The notes under the pieces are model-generated. The model was not told the DNA's origin. It was given only the letters and a program-made list of their open reading frames with translations, and ran no database searches. From Myxococcota bacterium (lineage in GTDB: Bacteria; Myxococcota_A; Bradymonadia; UBA7976; UBA1532): 43,411 nt of DNA. The position numbers and the translations under genes were made by a program. The stretch covers positions 1 to 43,411 of the forward strand of contig JAHJCH010000266.1 in the NCBI GenBank assembly GCA_018813065.1, read 5' to 3'. Below are positions 8,182 through 17,700 of the stretch, piece after piece (positions within the stretch are counted from its first letter, which is position 1; the number at the start of each line of letters is the position of its first letter).

Positions 8182-9555
8182 CTAGGGGCGGGGGATATAA
8201 CGACCGCTGCCCTCCTCGACGTTGAGCGTGCCGTGGGCGAAGCGCACCACGCCGCGGGCGATGGTGTGGGTCACCGCGCCTTTGATCTCAAAGCCCTCGA
8301 AGATGCTGCGATCCACGCGGTGATGATGCGTCTCGGCGCTGATGACCCCGCGCTGATTGGGATCATAGAGGACGATATCGGCGTCGCTGCCCACGGCGAT
8401 GGTCCCCTTCTGCGGGTACATGCGAAACAGCTTGGCGGGCTGGGTGCAGCACGCATCGACGAACCGCTCCAGGGTGATGCGCCCGGTGGCCACGCCATAG
8501 GTGTAGATCAGGGCCATACGGTTCTCGATCCCCGCCGCGCCGTTGGGGATCTTCATAAAGTTCTCCTCACCGGCGCGCTTCTGCTCCATCGTAAAGGGGC
8601 AGTGATCTGTGGCGACGACCTGGATTTGGCCGTTGGCCAGCCCACTCCAGAGGTAATCTTGATGCCCCCCGGCCCTGGGGCGGATCGGCGGGCTCATGAC
8701 ATAGGCGGCGCCCTCAAAGTCTGGCTTCTCATAAACGCTGTCATCCAACAGCAGGTACTGCGGGCAGGTCTCGCCATAGACGACTTGACCCTCGGCCCGC
8801 GCGCGGTAGAGGGCGTCCAGCGCCTCCTTTGCGGTCATGTGTACGATATAGAGCGGCTGCTGCGTGAGCTTCGCCAGCGTGATGGCCCGGTGGGTGGCCT
8901 CGCCCTCCAGCCAAGAGGGGCGGCTCTGAGCGTGGTATTTTGGCGCCGTCTTGCCCTCACCGACGAGCTTATTTTGCAGCGCCTGGACGGCCAAGCCGTG
9001 CTCAGCGTGGACGGAGATCAGCGCGTCGATCTCACCGGCGGCCTCAAGGACCTTGATCACCTCATCATCATCAATGCCGATGGCGCCGGTATAAGCGAGG
9101 AAGATCTTAAAGGAGCTGATGCCGTGCTCCCGCCACACCGCGTGCATCTCCTCCTTGACCTGATCGCTGTACCAGGTGAGGCACATATGAAAGCCATAGT
9201 CCGCGCAGGCCTTAGCGGCCTTGGCCTTCCACAGCTCATAGGCCTCGATCAAGCTCTGGCCTTTATTGGGCACGATGAAGTCAACGATGGTCGTCGTGCC
9301 GCCGGCCAGCCCGGCGCGGGTGCCTGTGAAGAAGTCATCGGAGCTGACGCCGCCCATAAAGGGCAGCTCCATATGCGTATGGGCGTCGATGCCACCGGGG
9401 AGCACGAGCTGCCCTGCCGCGTCGATGGTCTGATCCGCGACCTGCTGAAGATCCGCGCCGATGGCGGCGATGATCCCATCCTCGCAGTAGACATCACCCT
9501 TAAAGTGGCGATCAGCGGTGACGATCTCGCCGTTTTTGATGAGCAAACTGGCCAT
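8182..9555 (-). CDS. hydA: Dihydropyrimidinase / D-hydantoinase
   Basis: A 457-aa cyclic amidohydrolase that opens dihydrouracil or dihydrothymine to the N-carbamoyl beta-amino acid. Metal ligands of the family are all visible: H59 and H61 in GIDAHTHMELPF, the carboxylated Lys K150 in SSFKIFLAYTG, H183 in SVHAEHG, H239 in LYIVHMTA, and D317 in ATDHCPF. Length matches bacterial dihydropyrimidinases. A strong ribosome site (GGAGGT) sits 6 bases before the ATG, inside the end of the upstream gene; the two genes are separated by only 2 bp. Together with beta-ureidopropionase it gives steps two and three of reductive pyrimidine breakdown. Some homologues act on hydantoins or allantoin-like compounds, but the neighbour makes the pyrimidine role most likely. 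Confidence 0.95.
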   Translation of the reverse strand: MASLLIKNGEIVTADRHFKGDVYCEDGIIAAIGADLQQVADQTIDAAGQLVLPGGIDAHTHMELPFMGGVSSDDFFTGTRAGLAGGTTTIVDFIVPNKGQSLIEAYELWKAKAAKACADYGFHMCLTWYSDQVKEEMHAVWREHGISSFKIFLAYTGAIGIDDDEVIKVLEAAGEIDALISVHAEHGLAVQALQNKLVGEGKTAPKYHAQSRPSWLEGEATHRAITLAKLTQQPLYIVHMTAKEALDALYRARAEGQVVYGETCPQYLLLDDSVYEKPDFEGAAYVMSPPIRPRAGGHQDYLWSGLANGQIQVVATDHCPFTMEQKRAGEENFMKIPNGAAGIENRMALIYTYGVATGRITLERFVDACCTQPAKLFRMYPQKGTIAVGSDADIVLYDPNQRGVISAETHHHRVDRSIFEGFEIKGAVTHTIARGVVRFAHGTLNVEEGSGRYIPRP

Positions 9556-9557
9556 AA

Positions 9558-10424
9558 CTATACCTCCACGATCTCTTTATAGGCCTCTGGGCGACGATCT
9601 CGATAAAACTGCCAGGTCTGACGCACCTCATCGATGACATCAAGATCCAGCTCAGCGGTGACCAGCTCATCTTGATCTTCGCTCCCGGTGGCCAAGAACT
9701 CACCCCTGGGGCTCGCGAAGTAGCTCGTACCGTAAAAGCGACCGATATTCCAAGGCGCCTCGGTGCCCACGCGGTTAATCGCCGCGATATAATAAGTGTT
9801 CGCTACGGCGTGAGCGGGCTGCTCAAGCTTCCAGAGATATTGGCTAAGCCCAGCGACGGTGGCGCTGGGATTGAAGACGATCTCAGCGCCGTTGAGCCCC
9901 AGGCAGCGTGCGCCCTCGGGGAAGTGCCGGTCATAACAGATATAGACGCCGACCTTGGCATAGCGGGTCTGGAAGACCGGATAGCCGCCGTTGCCGGGCT
10001 TGAAGAAGAACTTCTCCCAAAAGCCGCTGGTCTGGGGGATATGCTGCTTGCGGTACTTACCCAGGTAGCTGCCATCGGCGTCGATCACCGCGGCGGTGTT
10101 GTAATAGACGCCGCGCATGGCCTCTTCATAGATGGGCACGATGATGACCATCTCATACTTCTTGGCGTACTCGGCGAGGCGGGCGGTGGTGGGGCCGGGG
10201 ACGGGCTCAGCGGCGGCGTACCAGCGTTTATCCTGGCTGGGGCAGAAGTAAGGGCCGTTAAAGATCTCTTGCAAGCAAAGGATCTGCACACCCTGCTCAC
10301 CTGCTGCTTCGATGAAGGGCAGGTGTTTTTGAAACATCGCCTCTTGGATCTCTGAGACGGGGCGACGCTCATCATTGATGGGGTTGCTGCATTGGATAAG
10401 GCCACACTTGACGATCTGACTCAT
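9558..10424 (-). CDS. Beta-ureidopropionase / N-carbamoyl amidohydrolase (nitrilase superfamily)
   Basis: A 288-aa carbon-nitrogen hydrolase. The Glu-Lys-Cys triad is clear: E53 in LQEIFNGPYF, K126 in GKYRKQHIP, and C163 in VYICYDRHFPE. The stretch 'GFWEKFFFKPGNGGYPVF' and the overall length are characteristic of beta-ureidopropionases, which split N-carbamoyl-beta-alanine into beta-alanine, CO2 and ammonia; plant N-carbamoylputrescine amidases are close relatives and cannot be excluded. The ATG at 10424 is preferred over the upstream in-frame start at 10523 because AAGGA lies 7 bases before it and because homologues begin at this point. It is the first gene of an apparent operon with the dihydropyrimidinase gene. 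Confidence 0.93.
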   Translation of the reverse strand: MSQIVKCGLIQCSNPINDERRPVSEIQEAMFQKHLPFIEAAGEQGVQILCLQEIFNGPYFCPSQDKRWYAAAEPVPGPTTARLAEYAKKYEMVIIVPIYEEAMRGVYYNTAAVIDADGSYLGKYRKQHIPQTSGFWEKFFFKPGNGGYPVFQTRYAKVGVYICYDRHFPEGARCLGLNGAEIVFNPSATVAGLSQYLWKLEQPAHAVANTYYIAAINRVGTEAPWNIGRFYGTSYFASPRGEFLATGSEDQDELVTAELDLDVIDEVRQTWQFYRDRRPEAYKEIVEV

Positions 10425-10650
10425 CGCTGCATCCTTCGCCGACAGAGGAGAGGTCACCTTAGTACGGCCTTGGGGCGCCTCCAAGGCAATTCGACGGCGA
10501 GCCCAGGAGATTCGCGGCGCCACCCGCCATCGCCCAAGAGCGTTTGCACCCTTGGGCAGATCATTCGCTCTGGAGAGGGGGAGGGCGACGCCGCCTTGAG
10601 CCCTTGAATCCTTGAATGGGGCGGGGCTCTCGAAGCTAAAGCGGCTGATT
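10425..10650. other. Intergenic region upstream of the pyrimidine-catabolic pair
   Basis: These 226 bp separate the end of the AT-rich sulfation operon from the start of the amidohydrolase gene, both on the minus strand. The region should hold the amidohydrolase promoter, but I find no convincing -35/-10 pair. An 8-bp perfect tandem repeat (CCTTGAAT, 10602-10617) is present, and base composition changes abruptly at about 10,640. No clear intrinsic terminator was found after the upstream operon. Confidence 0.5.
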
Positions 10651-12588
10651 TTAAGGATTTAGATGCAATTTCATGGCGAGATTATGCAATGTAACCGACC
10701 AAGAATATTCAATTTCGCTGTATTCATCCAAGAGAGGCTCACAATGTCGCATATCTACTTCATTATAATCAAAATCCCAACACTTTGATTTCTCTTTATC
10801 TTGTTTTAACATATACCATTGATTAGCAGCAGAGCCATCCCATTTAACTATGGATGAATCTTGGCCTAATAATGGCTCACCAAACATTGAACGGCTTTTC
10901 TCAAATCCAAGGTGATATAATATTGTGGGTGCAATATCAATCTGACCTCCAGCAGTGTTAACTAACAATGGTTCACTTATCTTTGGATGATAAAGAATAA
11001 AAGGAACTTTCATAATAGGCCATTTCCGATGGGCGATCATTTTGATCTTATTTACCCTTAAATCAATTAGTTCATACGCTATTTTACGTATCTCATAGTT
11101 AAATGAAAGCATTGCGCTATGGTCACCATAAATCGCGACCATTGTATTATCTAATTTGCCTTTCTCGCGCAAACCTTCGCATAATATTTTAATAGATTCG
11201 TCAGTATAACGAACAAGCTCAATATAATTACCTAATCGACTACCTGATAATCGGCCAACATCAATAAAACGATTCTCTTCTGATAATCTATCGAAAGGAT
11301 GATGATTTGTAAGTGTAATCACAAATGACATCCACGGCGAATTTAAATCTTTAATTATATTTATTGTTTTTTTAGATAGTGCGATATCAGACAACCCCAA
11401 GCCGATCTTTGGTTCTTCTCCGAGTTCATCTTGAAAATAGATATTTTTAAAACCTAAAACTGGATAAATAACAGAACGGTTCCACATACTACTTTTATAT
11501 CCATGCGCAGAGATTGTAAAATAATCATGTTTTGAAAGTAGCCAAGGCAATGAAACAAATTGATTTTCAGCTCTTCTAAAATAAACAGACCCTTTATTAA
11601 GAGGATGCTGTGAATTCATTACTAAATACTCACCATCAGCGGTGTGAGATGACGCAGTTTGATCCCAAATGTTAGGAAAATAATATCCACTATCCGCTAA
11701 TTTGTTAAGATATGGTGTAATCTCCTGACCGTTAACTTTTGTGCCAATAACCCACTCCTGTAAACTCTCAACTTGAATTAAAAGCAAGTTAGCTTTTGGC
11801 GCAACTGGTTTAATTTCAACATCATGCTTTAATGATAATTTTTGATCTAAAAAATTCGATATGATTTGATAATCACGGTCATCAAAATCATTAAGCTCGC
11901 GCCATTCTTTAAAATCTTTAAATAAAGCGATATTATGTGTATTATAGATACCATATCTCTGCAATTGATTATCCCAACTATATACACGCCAATTATCACC
12001 TTTTATTAAAACCACATCAACGAAGGCAACGATTATCCCAATAAATATAATCAATGAAATTATCAGATTAACTTTAAATTGAGCCCTATTTGATTGTCTT
12101 TTAATTTTAGATGGCCAAATTATACCAAACATTACACCAAAAATCGCTGAAAATACATACCAAAAATCGCTAAGCTGGATTAAATCAGCGACACTATCCC
12201 TTGTATCCCATATTTGACGACTAAAACTGAGCGCCATTATCGGTATAAGTGTTTGAAAGTATCTGTAGTAAATCGTATCTACTAAAACAAGAATACTTAG
12301 AAAAAATACAAGAATTCCCGATAATACGGCCCTTTTCTTTCCGAAAAAAAACAATGGAATCACTAAAAACAAGGATATTGACCCATATATACTTCTAATA
12401 TAGCGTGGGTGGCTTAATCCGGCAAAATATTGAAACATATACAATAAAAGAACAGAGACTATCGCTAAATATGCTATGGGAACGATATCAAAGATTAACC
12501 ATTCATATTGTTTTTTTATGCCTCTTTTTCTAATTGAAAAAGCATAAGTGGCACAAAAGATAGAAATCAAAAACAGCAGAAACCACAT
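10651..12588 (-). CDS. LTA-synthase-family membrane phosphoglycerol transferase/sulfatase-like enzyme
   Basis: A 645-aa protein with about five N-terminal membrane helices (residues 1-20, 35-57, 65-82, 88-110, 143-160), another near 172-195, and then a large extracytoplasmic alkaline-phosphatase-fold domain. Family motifs are visible: the metal-binding Glu in IQVESLQ (E274), the nucleophilic Thr in SSHTADGEY (T316), 'SAHGYKSSMWNRS', and GDHSAML with the Asp-His metal ligands near residue 494. LtaS-type enzymes move phosphoglycerol from phosphatidylglycerol onto glycolipids or glycans; relatives add phosphoethanolamine or hydrolyse sulfate esters. As last gene of a sulfate-activating operon it may decorate the same surface polymer that is sulfated. 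Substrate is unknown. Confidence 0.85.
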   Translation of the reverse strand: MWFLLFLISIFCATYAFSIRKRGIKKQYEWLIFDIVPIAYLAIVSVLLLYMFQYFAGLSHPRYIRSIYGSISLFLVIPLFFFGKKRAVLSGILVFFLSILVLVDTIYYRYFQTLIPIMALSFSRQIWDTRDSVADLIQLSDFWYVFSAIFGVMFGIIWPSKIKRQSNRAQFKVNLIISLIIFIGIIVAFVDVVLIKGDNWRVYSWDNQLQRYGIYNTHNIALFKDFKEWRELNDFDDRDYQIISNFLDQKLSLKHDVEIKPVAPKANLLLIQVESLQEWVIGTKVNGQEITPYLNKLADSGYYFPNIWDQTASSHTADGEYLVMNSQHPLNKGSVYFRRAENQFVSLPWLLSKHDYFTISAHGYKSSMWNRSVIYPVLGFKNIYFQDELGEEPKIGLGLSDIALSKKTINIIKDLNSPWMSFVITLTNHHPFDRLSEENRFIDVGRLSGSRLGNYIELVRYTDESIKILCEGLREKGKLDNTMVAIYGDHSAMLSFNYEIRKIAYELIDLRVNKIKMIAHRKWPIMKVPFILYHPKISEPLLVNTAGGQIDIAPTILYHLGFEKSRSMFGEPLLGQDSSIVKWDGSAANQWYMLKQDKEKSKCWDFDYNEVDMRHCEPLLDEYSEIEYSWSVTLHNLAMKLHLNP

Positions 12589-12684
12589 GATTTTAAGCTC
12601 TTTCTTTTTTTTCAGCTATAGTCGTTGCGAGTTGTTCGATATGGCATAATACACCTGATTAGCCTAATTTATTAAATTTTCAGC

Positions 12685-14196
12685 CTAAACTTCTTCATTG
12701 ATTCGCGTTTCTTTATCAAGTTTGATGTCCCTCAATATACATCTTTTATGTAATTCATTATAGAGATCAAGCGCTTGTTGAGATAGATTTATATCGGGGG
12801 AAAAATTCACTTGCCTTTTTGATGGTGGTTTTCGAAATATTGAAGCTGCTGCAGCAATTTCATTTTCCGAGGCCTCAACTTCTAATTGATGGCAAAGTTT
12901 TTCTAATCCATTCGCACCTAAATTCATTAGATCTTCAAAAGATAAAAAATCAACATTTTCTTGATCTTTAAGATAATTAAAGGCCGATATCCAATAAGCT
13001 ATCCAATAATCTAATGATTCTGGGCTCAATTTGTATGTTAAATCATATAAACCATCGAAAAGTATTGGTCTATGCAATAACCCAAACTCGAAATGACCAA
13101 TATCTGACATATATTTCTCTGAAAAATGATCATTTCTATGTTTGTCCAAGAAATTTTTATGCTGTTGATACATCGAAATTGCATGTTCAATCGGATCTCT
13201 TAGAGGTATCAAAATTTTTGAATCAGGAAAAATGGTTTTTATTACGGGTATTCTGGATATATTAGCGTTATTCTTACTCACATACCTAGATAACTTATGA
13301 TTTATTGATCTAATCAAGATTATCTTTTTAATATGATCTTTAAAGAATAGAGAAAAATGATCATCCGCGTTTTTCCATAGCGATATTCGACCATTTTGAT
13401 ATTTATGTTTAAATAACCTATACCAAATTGATTCTTCTAATGCCTCTGGACTATCTTCATTGATTTTAATTCCATCTCCGTGCGCTCGTTCTTTAAGTTC
13501 GCTTTTGTTTCTAAAAAATCTTGATATTTTATCCCATAAAATGGGCGTAAAAATAAAAGGCATATCACGATATGTATGTGTTGCTATGTTTGGCAACATG
13601 CTCAATGACTCTAAAAGAATCGTTGTCCCTGCCCTTGGCAGTGATGTAATAAAAATAGGTTTTTTAATCTCAATTTCATTTACACGACCTCTAAATATCT
13701 TATTTTCAAGATAAATTAGCATTTTTTGCAGCGTTATAGATCCAAATGATAAATTGTGAATCGCACGATCCAGTGCGGTATATGATGAAGATACATCTTT
13801 TGAGTGTGATTTTTTATTGTTAAAGTATTTATTGGCGATAAACATATGCAATATCACATACAAAGTAGTATAAATGAGGACATCGCTTCTGGTAGAGAAA
13901 ATAATAACCTCATTTATGCTTATATCCACATAATGACCAATTAGTTTAATGAACAAAAATAGGGTAAGTAAAATAATAATTAACTTAGTTAATGCATGAA
14001 AAATACTTCTAATTATCTTAAACAAGATCAATCGTGTAAGATCCGCTTTGATCGAATCACTCATTGTGTGATTGGCGAGTATCTCAATCGACTCTATTAT
14101 GAAATTTAATGTAAAAACAAATGAATTTATTATTTTCGTCAATTTAATCAATATATACGCGAGAAAAACAACTGAAATATAAATAAAAACAATCAT
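12685..14196 (-). CDS. Membrane-anchored PAPS-dependent sulfotransferase
   Basis: A 503-aa protein with an unusual N-terminal part of about three hydrophobic helices (1-20, 65-85, 105-122) followed by a sulfotransferase domain. The PAPS 5'-phosphosulfate loop is FITSLPRAGTTIL (about 182-194), and the 3'-phosphate site is seen in ILIPLRDPIEHAISMYQ. It would transfer sulfate from PAPS to a hydroxyl on a glycan or lipid at the inner face of the membrane. Its ATG shares one base with the stop of the small membrane protein gene (TAATG). PAPS would come from the CysD/CysNC enzymes of the same operon, strongly supporting the assignment. The acceptor is not predictable. Confidence 0.85.
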   Translation of the reverse strand: MIVFIYISVVFLAYILIKLTKIINSFVFTLNFIIESIEILANHTMSDSIKADLTRLILFKIIRSIFHALTKLIIILLTLFLFIKLIGHYVDISINEVIIFSTRSDVLIYTTLYVILHMFIANKYFNNKKSHSKDVSSSYTALDRAIHNLSFGSITLQKMLIYLENKIFRGRVNEIEIKKPIFITSLPRAGTTILLESLSMLPNIATHTYRDMPFIFTPILWDKISRFFRNKSELKERAHGDGIKINEDSPEALEESIWYRLFKHKYQNGRISLWKNADDHFSLFFKDHIKKIILIRSINHKLSRYVSKNNANISRIPVIKTIFPDSKILIPLRDPIEHAISMYQQHKNFLDKHRNDHFSEKYMSDIGHFEFGLLHRPILFDGLYDLTYKLSPESLDYWIAYWISAFNYLKDQENVDFLSFEDLMNLGANGLEKLCHQLEVEASENEIAAAASIFRKPPSKRQVNFSPDINLSQQALDLYNELHKRCILRDIKLDKETRINEEV

Positions 14197-14432
14197 TAAA
14201 AACCACTCGATTTATCAGAATTTTCATCGATAGGATCATGATCAAATGTTCTATTTTTCTTTATTATTTTTTTGAGTGGATACCAAATAAATCCAATAAT
14301 AAGCAATAATATTATAGCAATAAATGCCAAAATAGATCCCAAGGCTGAAAGCCCAACACCAGGACCGATATATGAAAAAGCATACAAAGGTGTAATGAGT
14401 GAAATCATGAAAATAAAAAATCTAATGAGCAT
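14196..14432 (-). CDS. Small membrane protein with YIGPGVG motif
   Basis: A 78-aa protein with an N-terminal hydrophobic segment (probably a cleaved signal ending near FSYIGPG) and a second membrane helix (about 30-52), followed by a basic, polar tail. The ATG at 14432 is chosen because a clear GGAG lies 8 bases upstream; the ATG at 14456 has no ribosome site. Short proteins with a YIGPG-x-G motif after a signal peptide occur next to phosphodiesterase or sulfotransferase-type genes in other bacteria as I recall, but I know of no assigned function. It sits between the two sulfotransferase genes, suggesting a small partner or scaffold for one of them. Confidence 0.75.
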   Translation of the reverse strand: MLIRFFIFMISLITPLYAFSYIGPGVGLSALGSILAFIAIILLLIIGFIWYPLKKIIKKNRTFDHDPIDENSDKSSGF

Positions 14433-14464
14433 TATTTGTTCTCCTGAAAATTTCATTTAAGTGG

Positions 14465-15814
14465 TTAGTTTTCACCACAATTCCAGTTTTTGACTTTAAA
14501 ATAACTTGGAGAAATGCACATCGCATCCTCAATTAAAGCGGCTCTTTTGTTATCATATGACTGTATATATTCCCAAACAATCTCACCTGTTTGATTAACC
14601 TCAATCACTCGGCCTCTTCTTGTTTCTACAATAAGGATATTACTATTTGGCAATTTTTGATGAGATCCTTCAATATCTGTATAGAAAAGTTGCCTTTTAC
14701 TCGGTTTTGGTAGTGGATAAATTATTTTACTTCTATCAGTTAAAGGATCATAATTTATGATATTGCTTCCGAATTGTTTATTAACAAAAAAACCATGATT
14801 TCGATTATTAAATACGCTGATATTACCATCTTGATCAATATCTGGGTCATGCTGCCTTACCCAAGGCCCAGACTTGTACCATTTAATCTTTCCTGTATAA
14901 CGATCAAAAATCGCTAACATATGGAGTTGTCTTATTGAAACTAAAAGATCATACTCGTTAACATCATTTATTTTATCGGCTAAAGCTTTATTTACAATTT
15001 CGATATCATTAATATGAGTTGGATCATATTTCCTTATTGCCAGTCCATCAAAAATTTGATATTCCATATCCGCATCAACTAATCCTCTTAAAACAGATAT
15101 TTCATTGATCACTTTACCATTTTCATCAATATTTAGAAGTAGATTTTCATATCTACCCGCTGTTTCCTTGATCTTATCGCGAGTAACTCCACCAAAAAGA
15201 AGATCATCATCTATTTTTTGGTAGTCTTGATTCGCTGGAATCCAAAAACTACCGTCATGATCGCGATTAATAGAGTGGTGAGTCATCCTATCAACGGTCC
15301 AAACAACTTTACCGCATTTATCCATTTTTACGGTACCGTAATTGCCGACATTAGTCATGATAGACCCATCCTCAAATATATACATACCTTGTGCATGATA
15401 ATTTAATCTTGTTTTAGGTATATTTTTAGATGGACTAATATGTGTTGGATTCTCCCATATTTCATGGAAATCAATCATCCATTTATTGACAATATCGCCA
15501 TTTTTATTGATCAATCGCAATTGAAGGCCATCTTCAAACCAACCTTGCATTAGAACTACACTATCATAGGTTTCATCTTTTTTATGAATAGTTACACCGA
15601 TCTCTTTGTACACAATTGGTTTCAATAACATAGGATAGCCATTTAATTGTTGTTTAATAAGTTCATTTGTGTTTTGATATCCTATTTTTAAATATTTAAA
15701 CCCAACCCACCCACGAAATTCAAGATATCCGCCTAAAATAAGCAGTATTGCTATAAAACTTATTCTAAAAAACCATAATGAAAAATCAAACTTTTTCTTC
15801 TTTTTCGAGGTCAT
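14465..15814 (-). CDS. Arylsulfotransferase (ASST)-family protein, membrane-anchored
   Basis: A 449-aa protein from the ATG at 15814 (a TTG at 15820 is possible). A lysine-rich start and one membrane helix (about 12-35) give an N-in signal anchor with the catalytic part outside the cytoplasm. The remainder is a beta-propeller-like repeat of Asp/Gly-rich blades ('DHDGSFWIPA', 'DQDGNISVFNN', 'LINKNGDIVNKW'), as in bacterial arylsulfotransferases. The 'THHSINRDHDGSFWIPA' segment resembles the region holding a catalytic His in that family. Classic ASST uses phenolic sulfate esters, not PAPS, as donor, so its presence in a PAPS operon is notable. A structural or hydrolytic role cannot be excluded. 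Confidence 0.75.
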   Translation of the reverse strand: MTSKKKKKFDFSLWFFRISFIAILLILGGYLEFRGWVGFKYLKIGYQNTNELIKQQLNGYPMLLKPIVYKEIGVTIHKKDETYDSVVLMQGWFEDGLQLRLINKNGDIVNKWMIDFHEIWENPTHISPSKNIPKTRLNYHAQGMYIFEDGSIMTNVGNYGTVKMDKCGKVVWTVDRMTHHSINRDHDGSFWIPANQDYQKIDDDLLFGGVTRDKIKETAGRYENLLLNIDENGKVINEISVLRGLVDADMEYQIFDGLAIRKYDPTHINDIEIVNKALADKINDVNEYDLLVSIRQLHMLAIFDRYTGKIKWYKSGPWVRQHDPDIDQDGNISVFNNRNHGFFVNKQFGSNIINYDPLTDRSKIIYPLPKPSKRQLFYTDIEGSHQKLPNSNILIVETRRGRVIEVNQTGEIVWEYIQSYDNKRAALIEDAMCISPSYFKVKNWNCGEN

Positions 15815-15821
15815 CGACAAT

Positions 15822-17699
15822 TTAACCTTTACGATCTGTAATCGTGAGATAATGATTACGTTCTAAGTAAGATACGATGTTATCGACCGCTTGATTTAGA
15901 TCTAAAGATGTCATATCCAAATAAATTTCGGGGTTATTGGGTCTTTGATACGGGCTATCGATCCCGGTGAAATTTTTTAATTCTCCAGCTCTTGCTTTTT
16001 TATAAAGACCTTTTACATCCCTTGATTCTGCGATTGATATTGGAGTATCAACAAATACCTCAATAAATTCGCCCTGTTCGACACAATTTCGCGCCATCTT
16101 GCGTTCTTTTTCAAATGGAGAGATAAACGCAGTAATCACAATAAGGCCTGCTTGAAGCATGATTTCTGAAACATGAGCGAGTCTTCTAATATTTTCAACG
16201 CGATCCTCAACGGTAAAGCCTAAATCACGATTTAGCCCATGGCGAACATTATCGCCATCGAGGACAATGGTATGTTTTCCCATCGAAAACAAGCGTTTTT
16301 CCAATAAATTTGCAATGGTTGATTTACCTGAACCAGAAATACCAGTAAACCAAATAATTACTGGCTTTTGTTCCTTTATTGATGCTCGTGCATTTTTATT
16401 TATATCAATTTTTTGCCAATGGATATTGGCGCTTCTTCTTAATGGAAAATTAATAAGGCCCATGCCGAGAGTGTGATTGTTTTGTGTATCAATAATAATG
16501 AAACCACCAAGTTGGTGATTATCAGCATAGGCCTCAAATACAATCTTTCGATCTAATGAAAGATTACATACCGCAATTTCATTAAGTTTGATCGAATTTG
16601 CCGCCAATTTTTTACCTGTATTAATATCAATTTTAAATTTTGGCCGAGCAATACGCGCGAGAGCATGTTGAGTACCAAGATGAATTAAATAATCTCGAGC
16701 TGGAATCATTGGAGAGTCGGACATCCATAAAATTTGGACTTGAAATTGATCACTTATCAAACATGGATTTTTTATTGACGATAAAACACAACCTCTGGAA
16801 ACATCCGCTTCATCATTTATTTGAATTGTAACCGATTGTCCAGCATAGGCAACATCTAAGTTTTGATGATACAAAAGGATTTTGCTTACTTTCGTCTCTA
16901 CACCTGAAGGCAATATTTTAATTGAGTCGCCTACACGAACAATTCCACTGCTAATTCGACCAGCAAACCCTCTAAATTCTGAATTAGGACGATTAACCCA
17001 TTGAACAAACATACGAAATGGCTTCGATGCTAGTTCATTATTGAGCTGAATATTCTCCAAGTAATCAAGCAGGCATGATTCTTTATACCAAGGCATCAAA
17101 TTACTGTTTAATGTGATATTTTCCCCATTTAACGCAGACATTGGCAGATACTTAATACTCTCAAAAGAAAACTGCTCTAATGCGATTTGATTGTAATGCT
17201 CAACAATTTCAAGGTACACATCGTGATCATATGAAACTAAATCCATTTTATTGATTGCAAGGATTACATGTTTAATACCTAGCATTGAAACGATTAAACT
17301 ATGCCGCAATGTTTGAGTTAAAATGCCTTTTTGAGCATTAACTAGAATAATAGCCAAATCTGAGCTAGATGCACCTGTCGCAGTATTTCTAGTATACTGT
17401 TCATGCCCTGGAGTATCTGCGACAATAAATTTCCGTTTTTTTGTCTCAAAAAACCGATACGCAACATCAATTGTAATGCCTTGCTCCCTCTCCGCAGATA
17501 AACCATCCACAAGCAAAGCGAAATCGAGATTATCTTCCTGAGTACCGAATTTTTTAGAGTCTTTTTCAAGCAAATCTAATTGATCTTCAAAAATTAGTTT
17601 TGATTCATAGAGAAGTCTACCGATAAGCGTAGATTTCCCGTCATCAACCGACCCTGAAGTAATAAATCTCAATAGTTCTTTTTCTGCTGAAAAATTCAT
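15822..17699 (-). CDS. cysNC: Bifunctional sulfate adenylyltransferase large subunit / APS kinase (CysNC)
   Basis: A 625-aa fusion. The N-terminal ~440 residues are the CysN GTPase: P-loop GSVDDGKST, switch region DTPGHEQYTRN and NKMD are all present, followed by EF-Tu-like beta barrels. The C-terminal ~170 residues are APS kinase (CysC), with P-loop GISGSGKST, 'LDGDNVRHGLNRDLGF' and 'FVDTPI'. With CysD it converts sulfate and ATP to APS at the cost of GTP, and then phosphorylates APS to PAPS. CysNC fusions are commonly found where PAPS is used for sulfation as well as assimilation. The start codon lies 1 bp after the cysD stop. No PAPS reductase gene is nearby, which favours a sulfation role. 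Confidence 0.97.
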   Translation of the reverse strand: MNFSAEKELLRFITSGSVDDGKSTLIGRLLYESKLIFEDQLDLLEKDSKKFGTQEDNLDFALLVDGLSAEREQGITIDVAYRFFETKKRKFIVADTPGHEQYTRNTATGASSSDLAIILVNAQKGILTQTLRHSLIVSMLGIKHVILAINKMDLVSYDHDVYLEIVEHYNQIALEQFSFESIKYLPMSALNGENITLNSNLMPWYKESCLLDYLENIQLNNELASKPFRMFVQWVNRPNSEFRGFAGRISSGIVRVGDSIKILPSGVETKVSKILLYHQNLDVAYAGQSVTIQINDEADVSRGCVLSSIKNPCLISDQFQVQILWMSDSPMIPARDYLIHLGTQHALARIARPKFKIDINTGKKLAANSIKLNEIAVCNLSLDRKIVFEAYADNHQLGGFIIIDTQNNHTLGMGLINFPLRRSANIHWQKIDINKNARASIKEQKPVIIWFTGISGSGKSTIANLLEKRLFSMGKHTIVLDGDNVRHGLNRDLGFTVEDRVENIRRLAHVSEIMLQAGLIVITAFISPFEKERKMARNCVEQGEFIEVFVDTPISIAESRDVKGLYKKARAGELKNFTGIDSPYQRPNNPEIYLDMTSLDLNQAVDNIVSYLERNHYLTITDRKG

Positions 17700-17700
17700 A

